Assembly: GCA_000432655.1 (NCBI GenBank)
Contig: HF986349.1
Coordinates: forward strand, 15,531 to 29,260
Direction of reading: 5' to 3'
Source of the DNA: Bacteroides sp. CAG:1060
GTDB taxonomy: Bacteria > Bacteroidota > Bacteroidia > Bacteroidales > UBA932
DNA length: 13,730 nucleotides
A program made the translations under genes and the position numbers. The notes beneath the pieces are model-generated. The model had not been told where the DNA came from. It was given only the letters and a program-made list of their open reading frames with translations, and made no database searches. Positions 7,898-13,730 of the stretch are shown in pieces. How positions within the stretch are numbered: the stretch's first letter is position 1; each line of letters starts with the position of its first letter.

Positions 7898-7934
7898 AAA
7901 AAAAGATGATGACCGGAAACAACCAGCCATCATC
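7898..7934 (-). terminator. Rho-independent terminator of gapA
   Basis: On the minus strand, arms at 7934-7923 (GATGATGGCTGG) and 7916-7905 (CCGGTCATCATC) form a 12-bp stem. It has ten Watson-Crick pairs and two G-U pairs, closes a 6-base loop (TTGTTT), and is followed directly by seven T (7904-7898). It lies 21 bp after the gapA stop codon. The T-run is one base from the peptidase promoter element. Confidence 0.88.
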
Positions 7935-7955
7935 TCATTAAGATATTCGAAGGAA

Positions 7956-8972
<1,017 letters not shown>

Positions 8973-9005
8973 TTATAAAAACCGTTAATAAACTCTATTT
9001 CAAAA

Positions 9006-9013
9006 ATCGCGAT
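9006..9013. promoter_or_regulatory. Palindrome at the predicted gapA transcription start
   Basis: ATCGCGAT is a perfect 8-bp palindrome and the only GC-rich block in an otherwise very AT-rich gap. It starts 1 bp downstream of the gapA -7 element, where the transcription start should fall. It could be an operator half or simply chance; no longer inverted repeat surrounds it. Confidence 0.25.
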
Positions 9014-9014
9014 G

Positions 9015-9045
9015 CAAATTTATCAAAAAAGTATCAATTTTTCAA
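9015..9045 (-). promoter_or_regulatory. Candidate gapA promoter (-33/-7, Bacteroidota type)
   Basis: The minus strand reads TTG (9045-9043), 20 bp, then TAAATTTG (9022-9015). This fits the Bacteroidota TTTG/TAnnTTTG consensus and spacing. Transcription would start near 9008-9010 and give a leader of about 55 bases before the gapA ATG. Confidence 0.65.
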
Positions 9046-9046
9046 T

Positions 9047-9054
9047 TATATTTG
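9047..9054 (+). promoter_or_regulatory. Candidate -7 element of the surE-lpxB promoter
   Basis: TATATTTG matches the TAnnTTTG consensus and lies 31 bp upstream of the surE ATG, implying a leader of about 25 bases. No TTTG is found at the expected -33 position (around 9024-9027), so the promoter may be weak or need an activator. It abuts the -33 box of the divergent gapA promoter. Confidence 0.5.
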
Positions 9055-9085
9055 CGTAAAAGTCAAAATAAATTGCACCGTAGAA

Positions 9086-9916
9086 ATGAAAATCCTCATC
9101 ACAAACGACGATTGTTATACAGCAAAGGGATTAAGCGTGCTTGCAGGCATTCTTGAGGCCTACGGAGAGATTACCATAGTCGCACCCAAAAAGCCGCAAA
9201 GCGGAATGTCCATGGCCGTATCCATGGGGCTTAAGCCGATAGGAGTCAAAAAGATAGGCAGCACAAGCGGACTTGGAAGCTGGTATCTGGACGGGACACC
9301 GGCAAGCTGTATCAAATACGGCATCGACAACATCTTCTGGCCGGATACTCCGGACCTGATTGTGAGCGGAATCAATCACGGAAGCAATGCGGCGACAGCT
9401 GCTCTTTATTCCGGCACGATAGGTGCTGCTATGGAGGCGGCCGTCAATAAAATCCCGGGAATAGGAGTAAGTCTTGACTGCTATTCTCCTGATGCAGATT
9501 TCAGCGCAGTCGAAAAATGGCTGCCATCCATTCTTGACAAATTGCTGCCCGTCCTGAAAGACAGTCCCCACGGTGCTTTCTATAACATAAACTTTCCGAA
9601 TCTTCCTTCCGGCAGCATTCTGGGCACCAAGGTATGCCACATGGGCATGGCCCACTGGGAACGGGAATACAGGCCGTATTTTGAATTTCTGAAGGAAATC
9701 GGAGTCACCCCTGGCGATGACGCCCTTCAGTATGTACTCGAAGCCGAGAAGTCCGGGGAAGAAGTCTATGTGATGGCCGGGGATTTCACCGACAACGAAG
9801 GCAATGAATACCCTTCCGACCACCTGCTTCTTGCTGAGGGGTACATCACGGTGACACCGCAGAACATTGACAATACAGACTACAACGAAATCCAAAGATT
9901 ATGCGATATTATCTGA
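9086..9916 (+). CDS. surE: 5'/3'-nucleotidase SurE
   Basis: SurE of 276 residues, a metal-dependent phosphatase that removes phosphate from nucleoside monophosphates and is linked to stationary-phase survival in other bacteria. Metal ligands are in place: Asp8 and Asp9 (ITNDD), Ser39 (PQSGMSMAVS) and Asn97 (VSGINHGSNAATAALYSGTIGAA). The substrate segment YLDGTPASC and the later FYNINFPN are also typical. The residue after the Asp pair is Cys10, where the family almost always has Gly (NDDG). Everything else looks intact, so this is probably a tolerated change. The C-terminal part, including SDHLLLAEGYITVTPQ, matches the family. The gene is divergent from gapA and its 3' end overlaps lpxB by 16 bp. 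The surE-lpxB pairing is common in Bacteroidota. Confidence 0.95.
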   Translation: MKILITNDDCYTAKGLSVLAGILEAYGEITIVAPKKPQSGMSMAVSMGLKPIGVKKIGSTSGLGSWYLDGTPASCIKYGIDNIFWPDTPDLIVSGINHGSNAATAALYSGTIGAAMEAAVNKIPGIGVSLDCYSPDADFSAVEKWLPSILDKLLPVLKDSPHGAFYNINFPNLPSGSILGTKVCHMGMAHWEREYRPYFEFLKEIGVTPGDDALQYVLEAEKSGEEVYVMAGDFTDNEGNEYPSDHLLLAEGYITVTPQNIDNTDYNEIQRLCDII

Positions 9917-11043
9917 TAGCCGGAGAAGCTTCCGGAGACCTGCACGGCAGCAACCTCATAAGAGGCCTGGTTGCCGAGGATCCATCATCAGAATTCCGTT
10001 TTTGGGGCGGAGACAAGATGAACGACGCAGCGCAAAGCCGTCCACATCAGCTTGTTGTCCACTATAAAGACGGAGCGGTGATGGGGGCTACGGATGTCAT
10101 AGCCAAGGCGGGAAAGCTTCTCGACAATCTCAAGATGTGCAAGCGGGACATATCAGCATACAAGCCCGATGCAGTCATACTGATTGACTATCCCGGATTC
10201 AATATGCAGATTGCCAAATTCTGCCACAAAAACGGAATCAAGACCTTTTACTATATAGCCCCTAAGACATGGGCGTCCAGAGAAGGCCGCAACAGAAAGC
10301 TCAAGGCATGGATAGACAGACTCTTCATAGTTTTTCCGTTTGAAAAGCCATACTTCGAGAGCAAGGGTATTCCTTATGTGTATGAAGGCAACCCGCTGAT
10401 CGATGCCATCGACGCATACCAATTCTCTCCGGTGTGCAAAGGAGACTATATCGCAATACTCGCCGGATCGCGAAAATCCGAAATATCCAGGATGATGCCG
10501 GTATGCATGGAAATGGCCGACAGGATGCACGCAATGCCACAGTACAGTTCCTACAAATTCATCATTGCCGGTGCACCTGCACGCGACAGCAGCGACTATG
10601 CCCCATTCATCGGCAGCCGCGACTATGTCAGTCTGGTCTTCAACCGGACATACGATGTCTTGAAATATGCAAAATCAGCCGTCATCAATTCCGGAACGGC
10701 ATCTCTTGAATCAGCCCTCATAGGAACGCCTCAGGTGGTAGGATGGAGCACCTCTCCCCTCACCTATTTCATCGGGAAAGACCTCCTGAGGGTAATGGAC
10801 CACATCAAATTCGTCTCTTTGGGAAATCTCTGCCTTGACAGGCTTGCATTCAAAGAATTCATACAAAAAGACTTCACCTCCGACGCCATTCTCAACGAAA
10901 CCAGACGTATCATTGAAGACGAAGAGTACCGTAGCGGAATGCTTCAGGACTATGCCGACATAAGAGAATCGCTCGGAGGAGCGGGAGCATCAAGGCGCGT
11001 AGCCCGACGCATGGTATCAATACTCTCTGGCGCCGAAGATTAA
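9901..11043 (+). CDS. lpxB: Lipid-A-disaccharide synthase
   Basis: LpxB of 380 residues, the peripheral inner-membrane glycosyltransferase (family GT19) that joins UDP-2,3-diacylglucosamine and lipid X into the lipid A disaccharide. The start MRYYLIAGEASGDLHG is diagnostic. Further motifs are FRFWGGDKM, HYKDGAVMG, ILIDYPGFN with the catalytic-type Asp96, YYIAPKTWASREGR (119-130), YEGNPLIDA and the nucleotide-sugar motif LAGSRKSEI (188-195). NSGTASLESALIGTPQVVGW and FVSLGNL lie in the C-terminal donor-binding half. Its presence implies a Gram-negative outer membrane with lipid A. ATG 9901 lies within the last codons of surE, pointing to coupled translation. The 3' end overlaps the convergent yggS by 27 bp. 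No plus-strand terminator is visible downstream. Confidence 0.97.
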   Translation: MRYYLIAGEASGDLHGSNLIRGLVAEDPSSEFRFWGGDKMNDAAQSRPHQLVVHYKDGAVMGATDVIAKAGKLLDNLKMCKRDISAYKPDAVILIDYPGFNMQIAKFCHKNGIKTFYYIAPKTWASREGRNRKLKAWIDRLFIVFPFEKPYFESKGIPYVYEGNPLIDAIDAYQFSPVCKGDYIAILAGSRKSEISRMMPVCMEMADRMHAMPQYSSYKFIIAGAPARDSSDYAPFIGSRDYVSLVFNRTYDVLKYAKSAVINSGTASLESALIGTPQVVGWSTSPLTYFIGKDLLRVMDHIKFVSLGNLCLDRLAFKEFIQKDFTSDAILNETRRIIEDEEYRSGMLQDYADIRESLGGAGASRRVARRMVSILSGAED

Positions 11044-11694
11044 AGTGCCTATACGCACCATGGTGGCACCGTACTCCAGTGCGATGCGCCAGTCGTCGGA
11101 CATTCCGATAGAGAGTTGCTTGAACTCTTCCAATTCCGGGAAGAGATCCTTAAGATAATCCATAAAAGAAGATATGCGTGAGAAATCCGTGCGTATATCC
11201 TCCTCATTGTCCGTATTGGTGGCCATGCCCATCAGGCCGCAGAATCTTATATTCGAATACTTTTCCGCCCGGAACAGAATGTCCAGCACTTCCTCCTCCA
11301 CAAACCCCTGTTTCGTCTGCTCCGCCGCCACATGAAGCTCCAGAAGCACTCTTATGACTTTCCCGTTGGACTTGCCCCATTCATTTATTGAATCCAGAAG
11401 ATGGACTGAATCCACAGACTGAACAAGATCCACATACGGCAGAACCATCTTAAGCTTGTTGGTCTGAAGATGCCCGATAAAATGCCATTCTACCGAATCG
11501 CGAGGAACACCCATCTCGGAATGAAGGGTAGCGTATTTGCGTTCAAATTCCTGCGGTCTGCTTTCGGCAAAGCAATTCTGACCACAGTGCATAGCTTCAA
11601 TTATTGATTCGAGCGGATGAAATTTGGAAACTGCCACCAGCTTTACTTCCGGTGGCAGTTCCTTTCTAATACTATCGAGATTGTCTTTTATCAT
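11017..11694 (-). CDS. yggS: YggS family pyridoxal phosphate-binding protein (PLP homeostasis)
   Basis: This 225-residue protein belongs to the YggS/PLPBP (COG0325) family. These single-domain alanine-racemase-like TIM barrels bind PLP and buffer vitamin B6 and amino-acid pools, and no catalytic reaction has been shown for the family. The PLP lysine lies in KLVAVSKFHP (Lys24). Further family motifs are FAESRPQEFERKY (usual form GENRVQE), WHFIGHLQTNK, QSVDS, and the phosphate-binding end IGMSDDWRIALEYGATMVRIG followed by IFGARE. The ATG is 2 bp after the yidC stop, so it is probably the last gene of the DUF349-yidC-yggS transcript. Its final nine codons, including the stop, are antisense to the end of lpxB. 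Confidence 0.95.
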   Translation of the reverse strand: MIKDNLDSIRKELPPEVKLVAVSKFHPLESIIEAMHCGQNCFAESRPQEFERKYATLHSEMGVPRDSVEWHFIGHLQTNKLKMVLPYVDLVQSVDSVHLLDSINEWGKSNGKVIRVLLELHVAAEQTKQGFVEEEVLDILFRAEKYSNIRFCGLMGMATNTDNEEDIRTDFSRISSFMDYLKDLFPELEEFKQLSIGMSDDWRIALEYGATMVRIGTLIFGAREY

Positions 11695-11696
11695 CT

Positions 11697-13568
11697 CTAC
11701 TTTCTTCTTGCTTTTTTCTGCTGTTCCTTAAGCTGCTGCTCCTGAAGTCTCTGCGCTTCTTCAAGCCTTATCTGCCATTTGCTCTTGGCCATCGGCTTAC
11801 CTTCTGAAGCACGTACTTTTTCAAGAACAGACTCCGGGTTGATGGACTTGCGGATAATCCATGTCTGAGCGATGGAAATCAACTGCGAAAGCAGATAATA
11901 GTAACTCAATGCAGCAGACAGGCTGTTACATATAAAGAACATCATTATCGGCATCATCCACAAAGACATGAACCTCATGGAAGCCGCACTCGGATCTCCC
12001 GCATTAGGCTGTGAACTCATGGTCAGCTTCGAATATATCCACATCGTAGCCGCCATAAGCAGTGCAAAGAGGGACAAGTGATCGCCGAGAAGCGGAATCC
12101 TGACACCGAAATCCACTATAGAATCGTACGCGGAAAGATCATGGCACCACAGGAATGACTGCTGACGGAGCTCGATTGATGCAGGGAAGAATCGGAACAT
12201 CGCCCAGAGGATAGGGAAAGTCAGCAAGGTCGGAAGACATCCTCCCATAGGACTTGCACCGGCCCGTTTGTACAGATTCATTATCGCCTGCTGCTTCTTG
12301 AGCTGCTCCTGCTGATTATCCTTATGCGGATATTTCTCGTTGAGCTTGTCAATCTCCGGCTTAAGTGCCGAAATCTTCGCGGACGAAGAGAATGACTTAT
12401 AAGTAAGAGGGAATACTACTATCTTGATAACCAAGGTCATAAGAAGAATGATAAGACCGAAGTTACCGATAAACCGATGGAAGAAATCGAACATCGGAAT
12501 AATGAAGAACTTGGTAAACCATCCTACAAGCCAACCTCCCAGAGGAATAATCTTCTCGTACTTATGATCAAAGCTCTTGAGCGTCTGATAGTGGTTCGGC
12601 CCGAAGTAGAACTCAAACGGCACCGTAACATTCTTTCCGGCAGGCAATTCTGCACGCATTTTAGCAGAACAATCCATAAGGTTGCGCTCAGGATCATCTT
12701 CGGATTTGAAGTTGATTGCCAATTCTCCGGAGGCAAACTGATCAGGAGCCCTGAAAATGGTTGAGAAGAACTGTTGCTGGAAAGCGAACCAGCTCAGTTT
12801 GGAATCAATTCTCTTGGTGGCACTACGTCCGCGTCCAAGTTCTTCCGGCTTTTTGTCTCCTTCAAAATAGTAGTCCGCCTTGGAATACTGCACTTCATTC
12901 TTGTAACCTTTCTCCATACGAGGAACGGTCATGCTGAAATCCAGGTCGAACGCGCTGACATTCCTTGGAATGATTTCATCCATATTCACGAAGGAGAGGC
13001 TGTTCTTCAAAAGGTAACTGTCTTCAGAAAGAGTATATTTCTGCTCTATGTAACCTCCGTTGCGGAAAGGCAAACGCATCACGACAACGCTGTCAGATGC
13101 ACTTGCTACCGTAAAATTGAAATTGCTTGTTTTGATATATTCTCCTGCATAGACACGCAGCGAGTACTCGGACTGCCCGGGACGGAAAAGATACAATTCC
13201 GTACTGTCGTAATTGTAGTAATCCTTGACCTTGACCGAATATGGCTGGGCGCCTTTAGTAGTCAGCTGGATGCGGATTTTGGAATTCTCCAGAACCACCA
13301 TCTCCGGAACACTGTTCACATCGCTTGCAGCCTGCAGGCAGGAATCCTTATACACCGGAGCGGTCACATTGTCTGCCACAGATGCCTCGTCCGAAGATTC
13401 TCCAAGAGAAACTACGGAAGACGAGTCAAATGGCATTTGAGCCAAAGCTATAGAATCCTGCTGCGCCTTGACTTCGGCATATTTGGCAGCCCTTTTATTT
13501 TCAAAAACAGTAAAGCCAAGAAAAATAGCGGCTATAAGTACAAATCCTATTACTGAATTCTTATCCAT
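11697..13568 (-). CDS. yidC: Membrane protein insertase YidC
   Basis: YidC/Oxa1 insertase of 623 residues places proteins in the inner membrane, alone or with SecYEG. It has an N-terminal membrane anchor (SVIGFVLIAAIFLGFTVF, residues 5-22), a low-complexity linker, and the large periplasmic beta domain of Gram-negative YidC (about residues 75-345). Five membrane segments follow: around IGNFGLIILLMTLVIKIVVFPL, then GGCLPTLLTFPILWAMFRFF, LSLFALLMAATMWIY, MPIMMFFICNSLSAALSYYYLL and a final segment leading to a basic, Gln/Lys-rich cytoplasmic tail that can contact ribosomes. The start MDKNSVIGF is typical of Bacteroidota YidC. The ATG overlaps the stop of the upstream DUF349-like gene (TAATG), and yggS follows after 2 bp. 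Confidence 0.97.
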   Translation of the reverse strand: MDKNSVIGFVLIAAIFLGFTVFENKRAAKYAEVKAQQDSIALAQMPFDSSSVVSLGESSDEASVADNVTAPVYKDSCLQAASDVNSVPEMVVLENSKIRIQLTTKGAQPYSVKVKDYYNYDSTELYLFRPGQSEYSLRVYAGEYIKTSNFNFTVASASDSVVVMRLPFRNGGYIEQKYTLSEDSYLLKNSLSFVNMDEIIPRNVSAFDLDFSMTVPRMEKGYKNEVQYSKADYYFEGDKKPEELGRGRSATKRIDSKLSWFAFQQQFFSTIFRAPDQFASGELAINFKSEDDPERNLMDCSAKMRAELPAGKNVTVPFEFYFGPNHYQTLKSFDHKYEKIIPLGGWLVGWFTKFFIIPMFDFFHRFIGNFGLIILLMTLVIKIVVFPLTYKSFSSSAKISALKPEIDKLNEKYPHKDNQQEQLKKQQAIMNLYKRAGASPMGGCLPTLLTFPILWAMFRFFPASIELRQQSFLWCHDLSAYDSIVDFGVRIPLLGDHLSLFALLMAATMWIYSKLTMSSQPNAGDPSAASMRFMSLWMMPIMMFFICNSLSAALSYYYLLSQLISIAQTWIIRKSINPESVLEKVRASEGKPMAKSKWQIRLEEAQRLQEQQLKEQQKKARRK

Positions 13569-13730
13569 TATTTCGCTTCCTCCTCAAGTCTAATCTTCTC
13601 CTCAAGCCTACGAAGTTCTGCTTTGGCATCATCGATCTTCTGCTGCATCTGCTGAATCAGCGGAGCGCTGTTCTTTGAGGCTGCGAAAAATCCGATATTG
13701 TTCTCATAAGTGACGACATCCTGCTGAAGA
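13568..13730 (-). CDS. C-terminal end of a DUF349-like coiled-coil protein (partial, 5' end outside window)
   Basis: The minus-strand frame is open from the window edge to TAA at 13570-13568, giving 53 visible residues. The segment VVTYENNIGFFAASK followed by a charged amphipathic helix (DDAKAELRRLEEKIRLEEE) resembles the C-terminus of Bacteroidota DUF349 proteins, which are long helical proteins of unknown role. It could instead be the end of another coiled-coil protein, since only the tail is visible. Its stop shares one base with the yidC start (TAATG), so the two are probably co-transcribed and translationally coupled. Confidence 0.6.
   Translation of the reverse strand, partial: LQQDVVTYENNIGFFAASKNSAPLIQQMQQKIDDAKAELRRLEEKIRLEEEAK

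Noticed and set aside
7869-7922. Longer N-terminus for the C1 peptidase starting at 7922
   Set aside because: It would run through the gapA terminator and the candidate promoter and would place 18 extra residues in front of a textbook signal peptide.
9034-9047. Direct repeat TCAATT-TT-TCAATT between gapA and surE
   Set aside because: Two 6-bp copies in a very AT-rich gap are expected by chance and overlap the promoter boxes already listed.
9131-9895. Long open frame (254 codons) antisense to surE
   Set aside because: It is the shadow of surE codon structure. The translation has no recognisable motif and the sense strand has complete SurE motifs.
11045-11069. GTGCC...GGCAC repeat with the inner palindrome CACCATGGTG as a possible lpxB terminator
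   Set aside because: It encodes the conserved GATMVRIGT segment of yggS, has no T-run on either strand, and the symmetry is explained by the codons.
12774-13556. Long open frame (260 codons) antisense to the 5' half of yidC
   Set aside because: It lies wholly inside the well-supported yidC coding region, has no family resemblance, and there is no promoter or start context for it.

Overview
The window looks like a stretch of core chromosome from a Bacteroidota bacterium, most likely order Bacteroidales. The evidence is: SbsA-type Ig-like and small beta-barrel envelope proteins; a YidC with the long periplasmic domain and the N-terminus typical of this phylum; an IspG whose Fe-S domain is of the plant/Bacteroidetes/Chlamydia type; a secreted C1 aminopeptidase; and TAnnTTTG-type -7 promoter elements in the two longest intergenic gaps. 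Gene packing is extremely tight. Only two gaps exceed 50 bp (about 87 and 131 bp), and many genes overlap. I see no tRNA, rRNA, CRISPR array, insertion sequence, prophage or toxin-antitoxin locus.

Layout. (A) Positions 1-3031, plus strand: the 3' part of an Ig-like envelope protein, a small exported beta-barrel protein, and ispG of the MEP isoprenoid pathway, the last two overlapping by 17 bp. (B) Positions 3038-7868, minus strand, read right to left: C1 aminopeptidase, pssA, an unrecognised lipoprotein, a DEDDy 3'-5' exonuclease and an RlmI-like rRNA methyltransferase. The five genes are chained by a 3-bp gap and then overlaps of 4, 14 and 32 bp, so they are probably one operon. (C) Positions 7956-8954, minus strand: gapA, with its own promoter and a strong intrinsic terminator that runs straight into the peptidase promoter. 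(D) Positions 9086-11043, plus strand: surE-lpxB, divergent from gapA and overlapping by 16 bp. (E) Positions 11017-13730, minus strand: the end of a DUF349-like gene, yidC and yggS, again tightly coupled. yggS converges on lpxB and the two coding regions overlap by 27 bp.

The common theme is housekeeping and envelope biogenesis: lipid A disaccharide synthesis (lpxB), phosphatidylserine synthesis (pssA), membrane protein insertion (yidC), isoprenoid precursors for quinones and undecaprenyl carriers (ispG), and exported envelope proteins. Central metabolism (gapA), nucleotide phosphatase activity (surE), PLP homeostasis (yggS) and RNA processing or modification (exonuclease, rlmI) make up the rest.

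I did not find a convincing new multi-gene system. The most interesting items are an IspG with a plant/Bacteroidetes-type catalytic tail that lacks almost all of the large central A* domain, an unrecognised lipoprotein embedded in a housekeeping operon, and very compact regulatory junctions on both sides of gapA.
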